Notes under the pieces: generated by a model
What the model was told of the DNA's origin: nothing
Databases searched by the model: none
Seen by the model: the letters and a program-made list of their open reading frames with translations, nothing else
Source of the DNA: an uncultured Collinsella sp.
Lineage (GTDB): Bacteria; Actinomycetota; Coriobacteriia; Coriobacteriales; Coriobacteriaceae
DNA: 49,123 nucleotides
NCBI GenBank assembly: GCA_900548815.1
Contig: URLR01000007.1
Span: forward strand, 1-49,123
Direction: 5' to 3'
In this document: in pieces, positions 38,476-47,833 of the stretch
Numbering within the stretch: position 1 is the stretch's first letter
Layout: every line of letters starts with the position of its first letter
Made by a program: the position numbers and the translations under genes

Positions 38476-39224
38476 TGGTGGTGCCGATCTTCCATAATTG
38501 TTGCAGCGATACCAGTATATCTTTGGCCCATGCTAGCCAGATGTTCTTTCCGCGAACGGCTCGTTAGTTTAGAGACGGCATATGGACGCCTGTCTCGTCC
38601 ACGTTTCTCGTAAGGGCGATTATAAGGACATGAAGAGACTTTCTCGGAACAATCAATTGGGGATATCAAAGAAATGCTGGACGCCTCCTGATCGCTCAAT
38701 GCCTTTGAGGTGAAATGCGGCGCATCGGCTACGTTGTTGAGATCATTTATCGAGCGATACGTCATTCCAGCTGAGGCCACCGTCATGAGGCTTCTGTTCC
38801 TACACCCCCCCGCAATCCCGCGCGCGGCACCCAACAGCTCGTACTCCCTCTCGCTCCACTGGCACAGCTCGGCAGTCTCGACGGCGTCGCGACACAGGTC
38901 CAGAAACACCTCAGCTCCCTCGCAGAAGCACTCGCGGGCAAAGTCACCCGAACCGCTTGCGACGCACGTGCCGTCGGCAAACAGCTTCCAGCTAGACAGC
39001 TCGCGCGAGTCGTCTCCAAGCAGCTTGATCTGCAGTACGTGCGGGTCGCCGGCGGTGTAGAGCTCTTTCTCGAGCGCCTGCACGGTAAAGCACATCTGGT
39101 GGGGGAGACTGCTCTTGACCATGGCCGAGGCATAGCCGTTCGGCTTGTCCAGAAGATGCATTCGTTTTGGCTTGGCTGCCAGGTTGTGGAAGTTGCGCTC
39201 ACTGCGCACGGAGAAATTGTCCAT
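38472..39224 (-). CDS. Hypothetical protein with a homopolymer tract near a frame switch
   Basis: 250 residues as read. AAAGGAG lies just before MDNFSVRSERNFHNLAAKPK, which decides the start. The first ~140 residues look like a compact cysteine-containing domain (CFTVQALEKELYTAGDPHVL, ARECFCEGAEVFLDLCRDAV), of no recognised family. A run of seven C (38805-38811 on the plus strand) follows. With six, the frame would read GGVGTEAS and stop at 38783, giving 146 residues. The long tail after the tract has a different composition and may be an artefact. Confidence 0.5.
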   Translation of the reverse strand: MDNFSVRSERNFHNLAAKPKRMHLLDKPNGYASAMVKSSLPHQMCFTVQALEKELYTAGDPHVLQIKLLGDDSRELSSWKLFADGTCVASGSGDFARECFCEGAEVFLDLCRDAVETAELCQWSEREYELLGAARGIAGGCRNRSLMTVASAGMTYRSINDLNNVADAPHFTSKALSDQEASSISLISPIDCSEKVSSCPYNRPYEKRGRDRRPYAVSKLTSRSRKEHLASMGQRYTGIAATIMEDRHHQ

Positions 39225-39380
39225 ACGGACTCCTTTCATCGATATTGGCAGGGCCACCGTGCCTCTTGGCCGGTTGGCGTCGGGATCGTGGAGCCAACTC
39301 TCTACCCCGACTCTGGATAAAACGCGCCCGCTCCTTGCGGGCACGATGGGGTCTATCAACGTGTACGGACAGAAATCAAG

Positions 39381-39410
39381 CGCCATCCGCGAAATGACGC
39401 GCGGATGGCG
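39381..39410. terminator. Hairpin between two minus-strand genes
   Basis: CGCCATCCGCG pairs with CGCGGATGGCG around an 8-nt loop. The T-runs on either side are short. Probably a weak terminator for the gene at 39557. Nearby, GGAAAAGTGT occurs twice (39443 and 39478) for no clear reason. Confidence 0.45.
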
Positions 39411-39556
39411 TTGGTTTCCCAAGTGATTATTCGGCTTCCATCCGGAAAAGTGTCGAGATAGGCACCTTAAAACTTCGGAAAAGTGTGGCTGGATGACAAA
39501 ACAGCACTTAGAAGTCGGTGCTGGATGCGGGATCCTGTGGTCGCCTTCAGCCCTCG

Positions 39557-40546
39557 CTACTCGTCGTCCTCGTCGTTGGGGTCGCCCTTGAGGGTGTTGA
39601 TGTCCAGGTACTGGTTGTCGTCCTCTTTTTGCTGGGTCTCCGACTCCGCTTGGGTGGGGCCGCGGAACAGCTGGAACCCCTCAAACGCAATGACACCGAG
39701 CAGGGCAATGATAATGGCGATAAAGGCAACCTTGACTGCCTGCGGAAATTCCGAGAAACGCAGCGCTTTTTCCTCGGCGTAATAATCGGCGAAGCGCTCT
39801 TCGCCCGTGCTTTTGGTATACGCCGGCGCGGACGCGGCCTCCGGGTCATATTCCGGTGCAGGCGTGGCGGCGTACGGATCGTTGAGATAATCGCTCGATG
39901 CGGTGCCATAATCCTCGGTCTCGATGCGACCGGTGCCAGCATAGCCATCGGAATAACCGGAATATGCCGCACCGCCCTCATAGTCCGCGGCGCTCGTGTT
40001 GGCGGCAAAAAGCGGGTTAACTGGAACATCGAGCGCCGGCATGCCGGTAGAGGTCTCATCCAGATCGGTTGCAGCCCAGGAATCGTAGGCAACCTGATGG
40101 GCAACGGGCTCATCGAGCCTTGCGACCGGAGGCTTGCGTGCCGCAGGAACAGGCAACTGCTGGGCGCTGTACATAACGGTGCTGTCGGCCGATTTGCCCT
40201 GCGTCGCTGCTGCGAGAAATGCCGCCGTCTCGGACGGGTCGCTTGCGGGGCGGGGAGCGGGCGTGGGCGCCGAAGTGGGTGCGGGCGTAGGCGCGGGCGT
40301 CGAAACAGGCGACTGCGCAGGAGTCGGCGCAGATACGGGCTCAGGCGCAAGTGCGGGATTGGGGCTTGACGGGCGAGCCCCGCCGCCGCCCATGAGTTCG
40401 TCGGCGGTCCACGGGCGATCATCCATCACGTCGTCAAGGTTCAGCGAAAACAGGTCGTCTTCACCCTCATCGAACATGCGGTGCACATGTCCACCAATTG
40501 CCGGAATCAATCCGCGACCGGTGCATGATGCCTTGCTCAACGCCAT
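39557..40546 (-). CDS. Pro/Ala-rich single-pass membrane protein, unknown
   Basis: 329 residues. The N-terminal ~50 residues are acidic (FDEGEDDLFSLNLDDVMDDR). A Pro/Ala/Ser/Thr linker follows (APTPAQSPVSTPAPTPAPTS), then a Tyr/Asp/Gly-rich region. A single hydrophobic helix sits near the C-terminus (VAFIAIIIALLGVIAFEGF), followed by a short acidic tail. The linker resembles cell-envelope proteins of Actinobacteria. The start at 40546 has AAAGGA upstream and is preferred over an ATG 96 bases earlier. No named family is recognised. Confidence 0.7.
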   Translation of the reverse strand: MALSKASCTGRGLIPAIGGHVHRMFDEGEDDLFSLNLDDVMDDRPWTADELMGGGGARPSSPNPALAPEPVSAPTPAQSPVSTPAPTPAPTSAPTPAPRPASDPSETAAFLAAATQGKSADSTVMYSAQQLPVPAARKPPVARLDEPVAHQVAYDSWAATDLDETSTGMPALDVPVNPLFAANTSAADYEGGAAYSGYSDGYAGTGRIETEDYGTASSDYLNDPYAATPAPEYDPEAASAPAYTKSTGEERFADYYAEEKALRFSEFPQAVKVAFIAIIIALLGVIAFEGFQLFRGPTQAESETQQKEDDNQYLDINTLKGDPNDEDDE

Positions 40547-40669
40547 TCTGTCCCATCCTTTCGAAATACTAATGACATCGATTATATGGAACTTCCCAAG
40601 CGGCTCGGTCTCGGATTCGTGCTTTCCAGAACTCGCGCCCAAAAAGGGAGGGGCAATCCAGGCGAGTGC

Positions 40670-41323
40670 CTACTTGTCGCCGGCCGCCGCCTTGGCCTCA
40701 TTGAGGTAGCTATAGAAGCTGTACTTGGAGATGCCAAAGAACTCGCAGGCGCGCTCGCTCGACTTGGAAATGAGGAAGGCACCGCGACGGTCGAGGTAGC
40801 CAATGGCACGAATGCGCTCGTCTTTGGTCATGAGTGCCGCGGGCTTGCCCACAAACTGCTCGCACTCGTGCAGCAGGTCCTCGAGCAGGTCGCCGATGTT
40901 CTTGGTAATGGGCTCGGGCTCAGTGTAGCCCGTGCCGCCGGTGCCGGTAAAGGCATCGAGCGAGCGCTCAAAAGCCTTCATAAGCGTAATGTCAAAGTTG
41001 ATGCCCAAAATGCCGACGGGCTTGCCCTCGTCGTTGCGGATAAAGATCGTCGAGGACTTGAGCAGCTTGCCGTCGGTGGTTTTAGTGAGGTACGGCTCGC
41101 GGTCGTGTACATCGGTGGCGCCCTCGTGCATGGACTCAAATACGATATGGCTGGGGCCGTCACCCAGTTTGCGCCCGCTGACGTGGCCGTTTTCGATCAC
41201 CACGATGGAGTGGTCCACGTCATCGGTCTCCAGATCGTGGACGACGACTTCGCAGTTGGGGCCAAATTGGAGCGCCAGACCGTGTGCGAGGCGCTTGTAA
41301 AACTCAATCTGTGCGGGGGTCAT
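40670..41323 (-). CDS. YheO-like PAS / DauR-type regulator (right purine arm)
   Basis: 217 residues. The PAS part reads GPNCEVVVHDLETDDVDHSI and NGHVSGRKLGDGPSH; the HTH part is ERACEFFGISKYSFYSYLNE. It is a paralogue of the regulator at 17967. AGGAAGG before ATG 41323 decides the start over an ATG 30 bases upstream. It is divergent from ygeX, with a strong dyad between them at 41462-41514, so it is the likely regulator of ygeX-ygeY-ygeW. Confidence 0.85.
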   Translation of the reverse strand: MTPAQIEFYKRLAHGLALQFGPNCEVVVHDLETDDVDHSIVVIENGHVSGRKLGDGPSHIVFESMHEGATDVHDREPYLTKTTDGKLLKSSTIFIRNDEGKPVGILGINFDITLMKAFERSLDAFTGTGGTGYTEPEPITKNIGDLLEDLLHECEQFVGKPAALMTKDERIRAIGYLDRRGAFLISKSSERACEFFGISKYSFYSYLNEAKAAAGDK

Positions 41324-41461
41324 GGGTACCTTCCTAAAAATTAGTTTGGGCACACTTTGCCATAAACCACACCTGTTCGCAAATAACGAAAGCGTCGCTG
41401 CGTTGTGTGACCGTTCGGCGGCGAAAAAGTACCGATTACGGCAACAAACAATTCGTTAGGT

Positions 41462-41514
41462 ATGCCAATCAAAAAGTGTGATAGAACATTACTAACAAAC
41501 TTTTTGTTTGGCAT
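41462..41514. promoter_or_regulatory. Operator-like dyad upstream of ygeX
   Basis: ATGCCAATCAAAAAG (41462-41476) and CTTTTTGTTTGGCAT (41500-41514) are inverse at 14 of 15 positions around a 23-bp spacer. It lies about 87 bp before ygeX in the divergent region with the YheO-like gene, whose product is the natural candidate to bind it. Confidence 0.6.
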
Positions 41515-41600
41515 CCACATAAAAGTTCAGCCGTGTGAATGGGATCGGGCTGAAACGCGTATGCGGGGGCCGGCAAGAGAGGACTTAAGGAGTTCACCGT

Positions 41601-42815
41601 ATGGCCGATAAGATCCAGTGGGCGAGCAACACGATGCCCAAGAGCGATGACAAGCACTTGGGAATCATGAGCCTCGACCATGTGAAGAAGGCCCGTGCCT
41701 TCCACCAGTCGTTCCCCCAGTACACCGTCACTCCGCTTGCCCGCCTGGACGGTCAGGCTGCGCGCCTGGGCCTGTCCAACCTGTGCGTTAAGGACGAGAG
41801 CTATCGCTTTGGCCTCAACGCCTTTAAGGTCCTGGGCGGCTCGTTTGCCATGGCCAACTATATTGCCGACGAGACCGGCAAGGACGTTGCCGACTGCACC
41901 TTCGATTACCTGACCTCCGATCAGCTTGCCAAGGACTTTGGCCAGGCCACCTTCTTTACCGCCACCGACGGCAACCATGGCCGTGGCGTGGCATGGGCTG
42001 CCAACAAGCTGGGCCAGAAGGCCGTCGTGCACATGCCCAAAGGTTCCACCAAGCCCCGCTTCGATAACATCGCCGCCGAGGGCGCCACGGTGACCATCGA
42101 AGAGGTCAACTACGACGAGTGCGTGCGCATGGCCGCCGCCGAGGCCGATGCCTGCGAGCGCGGCGTCATCGTTCAGGACACCGCCTGGGAGGGCTACGAG
42201 AAGATCCCGTCCTGGATCATGGAGGGCTACGGCACCATGGCTTCCGAGGCTGCCGAGCAGCTGCGCGAGATGGCCATCAACCGCCCGACGCACGTCTTTG
42301 TCCAGGCTGGCGTAGGCTCGCTCGCCGGCGCCGTGGTGGGCTACTTCACCAACCTGTATCCCGATAACCCGCCGACTTTCGTTGTGGTTGAGTGCGCTCC
42401 GGCCGCCTGCCTGTACAAGGGCGCTGCCGCCGGCGACGGCGACCCGCGCATCGTGGACGGCGACATGCCCTCCATCATGGCCGGCCTGTGCTGTGGCGAG
42501 CCCAACATCCTGGGCTGGGATATCCTGCGCAACCACGCTACCGCCTTCGTGTCCTGCCCCGACTGGGTCACCGCTCGCGGCATGCGCACCCTAGGCGCCC
42601 CCGAGAAGGGCGACCCGCGCGTCATCTCCGGCGAGTCCGGCGCTGTGACCACCGGCCTGGTCGAGACCCTCATGCTCGATCCCGAGTACGCCGAGCTCAA
42701 GGAGCTCATCGGCCTGGACAAGACGAGCTCTGTGCTCTGCTTCTCCACGGAAGGTGACACGGACCCCGACCAGTATCGCCGCATTGTCTGGGAAGGCGAA
42801 TATCCCACTTGCTAA
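41601..42815 (+). CDS. ygeX: Diaminopropionate ammonia-lyase
   Basis: 404 residues. A PLP enzyme that converts 2,3-diaminopropionate to pyruvate and ammonia. The PLP lysine lies in SYRFGLNAFKVLGGSFAM, and the phosphate-binding and neighbouring motifs are present (TATDGNHGRGVAWAA; QAGVGSLAGAVVGYF). Length and layout match YgeX. TTAAGGAG precedes the ATG. It starts a run with ygeY and ygeW. In the purine cluster, diaminopropionate is thought to be an intermediate after ring opening, so this step would release pyruvate and ammonia. RidA in this window may detoxify its imine products. Confidence 0.94.
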   Translation: MADKIQWASNTMPKSDDKHLGIMSLDHVKKARAFHQSFPQYTVTPLARLDGQAARLGLSNLCVKDESYRFGLNAFKVLGGSFAMANYIADETGKDVADCTFDYLTSDQLAKDFGQATFFTATDGNHGRGVAWAANKLGQKAVVHMPKGSTKPRFDNIAAEGATVTIEEVNYDECVRMAAAEADACERGVIVQDTAWEGYEKIPSWIMEGYGTMASEAAEQLREMAINRPTHVFVQAGVGSLAGAVVGYFTNLYPDNPPTFVVVECAPAACLYKGAAAGDGDPRIVDGDMPSIMAGLCCGEPNILGWDILRNHATAFVSCPDWVTARGMRTLGAPEKGDPRVISGESGAVTTGLVETLMLDPEYAELKELIGLDKTSSVLCFSTEGDTDPDQYRRIVWEGEYPTC

Positions 42816-42889
42816 TCGTTGGGGCGGAGTAAATAGGTATCGCTCCGCCACCTCACAGGTAGATTCCTTCGTTTGAAAGGTTATGAACA

Positions 42890-44275
42890 ATGGCTAAAGA
42901 ACTCGATTTCGACGCTATCAAGGCTGCTGCTGAGTCCCACCGTGCTGATATGACTCGCTTCCTGCGCGCCATGATCTCCCATCCCTCTGAGTCTTGCGAG
43001 GAGGGTGAGGTTGTCGCCTGCATCAAGGCCGAGATGGAGAGCCTTGGCTATGACGAGGTCAAGGTCGACGGCCTGGGCAACGTTATGGGCTTTATGGGCG
43101 AGGGCGACAAGATCATCGCCATCGACTCCCACATCGACACCGTCGGCATCGGCAACATCGAGAACTGGGACGCCGATCCCTATGAGGGCTACGAGACCGA
43201 CGAGATCATCTACGGCCGCGGCGGCTCCGACCAGGAGGGTGGCATGGCTTCTGCTACCTACGCTGCCAAGATGATGAAGGACATGGGCCTCATCCCCGAG
43301 GGCTACAAGATCATGGTCGTCGGCACCGTCCAGGAAGAGGACTGCGACGGCATGTGCTGGCAGTACATCTACAACAAGGACGGCATTAAGCCCGAGTTCG
43401 TCATTTCCACCGAGCCCACCGACGGCGGCATCTATCGCGGTCACCGCGGCCGCATGGAGATCCGCGTCGACGTTCACGGCACCTCCTGCCACGGCTCTGC
43501 TCCCGACCGCGGCGACAATGCCATCTACAAGATGGCCGACATCATCGCCGACGTCCGCGCTCTCAACAACAACGGCTGCGACGAGTCGACCGACATCAAG
43601 GGCCTCGTCAAGATGCTCGATCCCAAGTACAACCCCGAGCACTTCGAGGACGCCCGCTTCCTGGGCCGCGGCACCTGCACCGTCAGCCAGATCTTCTACA
43701 CCAGCCCCAGCCGTTGCGCTGTCGCTGACTCCTGCGCCATCTCCATCGACCGTCGCATGACCGCCGGTGAGACCTGGGAGTCCTGCCTGGACGAGATCCG
43801 TAACCTGCCGGCAGCCAAGAAGTACGGCGACGACGTGAAGGTCTCCATGTACATGTACGACCGTCCGTCCTGGACCGGCGAGGTCTACGAGACCGAGGCT
43901 TACTTCCCCACGTGGATCAACAAGGAGACCGCTCCGCACGTCAAGGCCCTTGTCGACGCCCACAAGGCCATGTTCGGTGACGAGCGCATCGGCTGCGAAC
44001 CCAGCATGGACAAGCGCACCGGTCGCCCGCTGTGCGACAAGTGGACCTTCTCCACGAACTGCGTTTCCATCCAGGGCCGCTATGGCATCCCCTGCGTCGG
44101 CTTTGGCCCGGGTGCCGAGTCTCAGGCTCACGCTCCCAACGAGGTCACCTACAAGGACGACCTGGTCACCGCTGCCGCCATGTATGTGGCTGCCCTGAAC
44201 CTCTACGATCCGAGCCAGGCCGATGGCGATGCCACCGTGTTCCGCGCCGGTCTGACCAACAACAAGATCGACTAG
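42890..44275 (+). CDS. ygeY: YgeY family M20-type selenium-metabolism hydrolase
   Basis: 461 residues. An M20-like zinc hydrolase. The metal ligands are visible in IIAIDSHIDTVGIG (His, Asp), YGRGGSDQEGGMAS (bridging Asp) and GTVQEEDCDG (Glu-Glu, general base). The dimerisation region contains VHGTSCHGSAPDRGDN. It is a standard member of the ygeW-ygeX-ygeY set and is thought to hydrolyse an N-acyl or ureido intermediate. GAAAGG lies upstream of the ATG. Confidence 0.94.
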   Translation: MAKELDFDAIKAAAESHRADMTRFLRAMISHPSESCEEGEVVACIKAEMESLGYDEVKVDGLGNVMGFMGEGDKIIAIDSHIDTVGIGNIENWDADPYEGYETDEIIYGRGGSDQEGGMASATYAAKMMKDMGLIPEGYKIMVVGTVQEEDCDGMCWQYIYNKDGIKPEFVISTEPTDGGIYRGHRGRMEIRVDVHGTSCHGSAPDRGDNAIYKMADIIADVRALNNNGCDESTDIKGLVKMLDPKYNPEHFEDARFLGRGTCTVSQIFYTSPSRCAVADSCAISIDRRMTAGETWESCLDEIRNLPAAKKYGDDVKVSMYMYDRPSWTGEVYETEAYFPTWINKETAPHVKALVDAHKAMFGDERIGCEPSMDKRTGRPLCDKWTFSTNCVSIQGRYGIPCVGFGPGAESQAHAPNEVTYKDDLVTAAAMYVAALNLYDPSQADGDATVFRAGLTNNKID

Positions 44276-44476
44276 TCCCATTCCTCGATCTTGTTGAGCC
44301 GGGGACAGTTTATGCCCCCGGCGCCTCCTGTTGACTTGGGGCCCGCGGTCGTTATCTCCCATGCTTCCTCAACGGTAGCGGGTCCTCGTCATAGTGCTCT
44401 GCATGTTCTAGCCACACGCGCATGCCGGAGCACATCTACTCATTGCGATCGTTTCACCTTTAGAAAGGACATTTAC

Positions 44477-45679
44477 ATGGACGCCAAGTTTACCGAGCTC
44501 GTCGAGCAGCTGAACGGCCTCGATTTTAAGGGTATGTACGGCAGCGACTTCCTGCACACCTGGGATAAGACCACCGATGAGCTCAAGGCGCTCTACATCG
44601 TCGCCGACGCTCTGCGCGAGCTGCGCGAGAACAACGTTTCGTCCAAGATCTTCGACTCCGGTCTTGCCGTCTCCCTGTTCCGCGACAACTCCACCCGTAC
44701 GCGCTTCTCCTTCTCTAAGGCCGCCAACCTGCTCGGCCTTGAGCTGCAGGACCTGGACGAGAAGAAGTCCCAGATCGCTCACGGCGAGACCGTCCGCGAG
44801 ACCGCTACCATGATTTCCTTCATGGCCGACGTCATCGGCATCCGCGACGACATGTACATCGGCAAGGGCGACGCCTACATGGCCGAGGTCTCCGAGTCTG
44901 TCCAGCAGGCTTACGAGGACGGCGTTCTGGATCACCGTCCCACGCTCATCTCCCTGCAGTCCGACTCCGATCACCCCACGCAGTCCTCTGCCGACATGCT
45001 CTACCTCATCAACGAGTTTGGCGGTCTTGAGAACCTCAAGGGCAAGAAGGTTGCCGTTACCTGGGCCTATTCTCCCTCGTACGGCAAGCCGCTGTCCTGC
45101 CCGCAGTCGCTGATCAGCCTGCTGCCCCGTTTTGGCATGGACGTCACCCTGGCTCACCCCGAGGGCTACGACCTCATGCCCGAGGTCGTCGAGCGCGCCA
45201 AGAGCTATGCCGCCGAGTCCGGCACCACCTTTAAGCAGGCCAACACCATGGCCGAGGCCTTCGAGGGCGCCGACATCGTGATCCCCAAGAGCTGGGCTCC
45301 GTTTGCCGCCATGGAGAAGCGTACCAACCTGTACGCCGAGGGCGACGACGCCGGCATCGCAGCGCTCGAGAAGGAGCTGCTCGCCCAGAACGCCACCCAT
45401 CAGGATTGGTGCTCCACGACCGAGCTCATGGAGAAGACTGCCAACGGCCAGGACACCATCTTTATGCACCCGCTGCCCGCCGACATCTCCGGTGTCTCCT
45501 GCGAGCACGGCGAGGTCAACGCCGACGTCTTCGACATGCACCGCGTGGGCATGTACAAGGAGGCCAGCTACAAGCCGTACGCCATCGCAGCCATGATGTT
45601 CCTGCAGAAGGTTGCCGATCCCGCCGCTACCCTCAACGCCCTCGACGAGCGCAACACCGCCCGTTGGCTCCAGGCCTAA
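44477..45679 (+). CDS. ygeW: Knotted carbamoyltransferase YgeW
   Basis: 400 residues. The carbamoyl phosphate motif is FRDNSTRTRFSFSKAANLLG (STRTR), and HPLPADISG is the conserved HPLP site. It belongs to the aspartate/ornithine carbamoyltransferase fold, in the YgeW class with a knot. It probably runs in the catabolic direction, releasing carbamoyl phosphate for ATP recovery. TAGAAAGG before ATG 44477 decides the start; the longer open frame upstream is untranslated. A terminator follows at 45703. Confidence 0.94.
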   Translation: MDAKFTELVEQLNGLDFKGMYGSDFLHTWDKTTDELKALYIVADALRELRENNVSSKIFDSGLAVSLFRDNSTRTRFSFSKAANLLGLELQDLDEKKSQIAHGETVRETATMISFMADVIGIRDDMYIGKGDAYMAEVSESVQQAYEDGVLDHRPTLISLQSDSDHPTQSSADMLYLINEFGGLENLKGKKVAVTWAYSPSYGKPLSCPQSLISLLPRFGMDVTLAHPEGYDLMPEVVERAKSYAAESGTTFKQANTMAEAFEGADIVIPKSWAPFAAMEKRTNLYAEGDDAGIAALEKELLAQNATHQDWCSTTELMEKTANGQDTIFMHPLPADISGVSCEHGEVNADVFDMHRVGMYKEASYKPYAIAAMMFLQKVADPAATLNALDERNTARWLQA

Positions 45680-45702
45680 AGCCGGGTTGAGGTACGCCAT
45701 GT

Positions 45703-45742
45703 AAAGGGGGCGCTCTGCCAACCGGCGGGGTGCCCTTTTTTT
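45703..45742 (+). terminator. Terminator after ygeW
   Basis: AAAGGGGGCGC pairs with GTGCCCTTTTTTT (one G-T pair) around a loop. It separates ygeXYW from the mocA-like/hydA pair. Confidence 0.8.
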
Positions 45743-45829
45743 GCATCGCGGGCGTGCGGGATAAGCGCTTTCGATGTGGATGCCCGCGGCGCGAGTTATG
45801 GGTACGATGGTTTCAGGGGAGGTATCACC

Positions 45830-46444
45830 ATGAAACTTGGATGCGTCATTATGGCCTCGGGCGAGGGCAAGCGGTTTGGCTCTAACAAGATGCTTGCCGA
45901 TATCTATGGCGAGCCGCTGATTGCCCGGACCATCGATTCGGTTCCCCGGGGCTTTGACGTTGTGGTCTCGACGCGTTGGCCCGAGGTCGCCCAGATTTGC
46001 GAGGACAAGCATTGCCCGTGCGTGCTGCATGATGGCGAGCTGCGCAGCGAAAGCGTCCGTGCGGGCCTTTCGTGGGGAGTCGAACGCAACTGGAAAGGTT
46101 GCCTCTTTTTGCCGGGCGACCAGCCGCTTGTGAGCGCGGATTCTTTTGATGCCATGGTTCACGCGTTTGACGAGCGTGGCCGCAAACATCCGGTGCGCTT
46201 GGCGTGCAGCGGTGAGCCTTCGAGTCCGGTGCTCTTTCCGGCGGAACTGTTCGATGCACTTATGTGTCTTGAGGGCAAGGACGGCGGCGGTTCGATTCTC
46301 AAAGGTCGCGTCGACGTCACGCTGGTCGAAGCGCGTGCCTACGAGCTGTGGGATGTCGATACCGCCAAGGGACAGCGACGCATAGCGGAGCATATCGCGG
46401 CCTGCTCGTATTTTGATCGCGTGGCCTACTGTATGAATCGATAA
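45830..46444 (+). CDS. MocA/YgfJ-like molybdenum cofactor nucleotidyltransferase
   Basis: 204 residues. The N-terminal nucleotide-binding motif is MASGEGKRFGSNKMLADIYG, followed by FLPGDQPLVSADSF and GEPSSPVLFPAELFD. It is the family that transfers CMP (or GMP) to molybdopterin. GGGGAGG precedes ATG 45830 and decides it over an ATG 54 bases earlier. It lies directly before hydA and close to yqeC and yqeB, so it probably builds the dinucleotide form of the cofactor used by XdhD. Confidence 0.88.
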   Translation: MKLGCVIMASGEGKRFGSNKMLADIYGEPLIARTIDSVPRGFDVVVSTRWPEVAQICEDKHCPCVLHDGELRSESVRAGLSWGVERNWKGCLFLPGDQPLVSADSFDAMVHAFDERGRKHPVRLACSGEPSSPVLFPAELFDALMCLEGKDGGGSILKGRVDVTLVEARAYELWDVDTAKGQRRIAEHIAACSYFDRVAYCMNR

Positions 46445-46452
46445 GGAGCAAC

Positions 46453-47820
46453 ATGATCATCATCAAAAACGGCGCGCTCGTGACGCCACAGGGGCTTCGC
46501 CGCGCCGATCTTGCCATGGAGGGCGATAAGATCGTGCGGATTGCCGCGGCGATTGAGCCGGGCGCCGACGATACCGTCGAGGACGCCGCGGGCTGCTGGG
46601 TGTTTCCCGGCTTTATCGACGGCCACACGCACATGCAGTGCTGGACCGGCATGGATTGGACAGCCGATAGCTTTGAAACCGGCACGCGTGCGGCTGCCTG
46701 CGGCGGTACGACGACCATCGTGGACTACGCGACGGCCGACCGCGGCGTGACCATGCCCGATGCCTTGGCCGAGTGGCATCGCCGTGCCGACGGAACCTGC
46801 ACGGCCAACTACGCCTTTCATATGGCACTCGCCGAGTGGAATGAACGCAACCGCGCCGATCTTTCGGCTATGCGCGAGGCGGGCGTATCGTCGTTTAAGA
46901 CCTACTTTGCCTACGATCATTTGCGCCTGGACGATGCCGAGACGCTCGAGGTGCTCGAGGAGCTCAAGCGTATTGGCGGCATACTGTGCGTGCATTGCGA
47001 GAACGGTACGCTGGTGAATGAGCTGCAGAAGCGCGTGTACGAGCAGGGGATTCATGGGCCCGAGGGGCATGCGCTCAGCCGTCCGGACGTGTGCGAGGCC
47101 GAGGCCGTGAGCCGTCTGTTGTATCTGGCGCACCTGGCCGGCGACGCACCAGTCAACGTGGTGCACCTTTCGACCAAGCTGGGTCTCGAGGCCATCCGTG
47201 CCGCCAAGGCGCGCGGGCAGAAGAATATCTATGTCGAGACCTGCCCTCAGTATTTGATGCTCGACGATACTTGCTACTTGGAGCAGGGCGAGGACGGCTT
47301 TGCGGGCGCCAAGTATGTGATGAGCCCGCCGCTGCGCCATGCGGGTGACCGTGCGGCACTGCGCGAGGCGCTTGTGGCCGGCGAGATCGATACGATTGCG
47401 ACCGATCATTGCAGCTTTAACCTGCACGGGCAAAAGGACCGCGGGCGCGACGATTTCCGCGCGATTCCCAACGGCGGGCCCGGCGTGGAGCATCGTCCCG
47501 TCGCGATTGCCACGAGCTTTGAGGGACAGTTGGGACCCGAGGACCTCTGCCGCTTGATGAGCGAGAACCCGGCGCGCGTCTTTGGCATGTATCCGCGCAA
47601 GGGCTGTCTTGCCGAGGGTGCCGATGCCGACGTGTGCGTGTGGGATCCCCAGGCACGCTGGACCATTAGCGCGGCGACGCAGCATCAGGCTGTGGACTAC
47701 ACGCCGCTCGAGGGTTTTGAGGCGCATGGTCGCGCCAAGGCCGTGTTTGTGAACGGCGTGCTGGCAGCACGCGACGGCGAGCCCACCGGAGCCCAGCCCG
47801 GTCGCTACGTGCCCCGCTAG
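46453..47820 (+). CDS. hydA: Dihydropyrimidinase / hydantoinase-like amidohydrolase
   Basis: 455 residues. The metal motif is FIDGHTHMQ, the carboxylated lysine is in SSFKTYFAYDHL, and further ligands are in LCVHCENGTLVNEL, VNVVHLSTKLG and DTIATDHCSFNLHG. It is homologous to YgeZ (HyuA) of the purine cluster and should open a cyclic imide ring in the pathway. ATAAGGAG precedes the ATG, 8 bases after the mocA-like stop, so they form one operon. Confidence 0.93.
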   Translation: MIIIKNGALVTPQGLRRADLAMEGDKIVRIAAAIEPGADDTVEDAAGCWVFPGFIDGHTHMQCWTGMDWTADSFETGTRAAACGGTTTIVDYATADRGVTMPDALAEWHRRADGTCTANYAFHMALAEWNERNRADLSAMREAGVSSFKTYFAYDHLRLDDAETLEVLEELKRIGGILCVHCENGTLVNELQKRVYEQGIHGPEGHALSRPDVCEAEAVSRLLYLAHLAGDAPVNVVHLSTKLGLEAIRAAKARGQKNIYVETCPQYLMLDDTCYLEQGEDGFAGAKYVMSPPLRHAGDRAALREALVAGEIDTIATDHCSFNLHGQKDRGRDDFRAIPNGGPGVEHRPVAIATSFEGQLGPEDLCRLMSENPARVFGMYPRKGCLAEGADADVCVWDPQARWTISAATQHQAVDYTPLEGFEAHGRAKAVFVNGVLAARDGEPTGAQPGRYVPR

Positions 47821-47833
47821 CAGGAAGGCCGCC

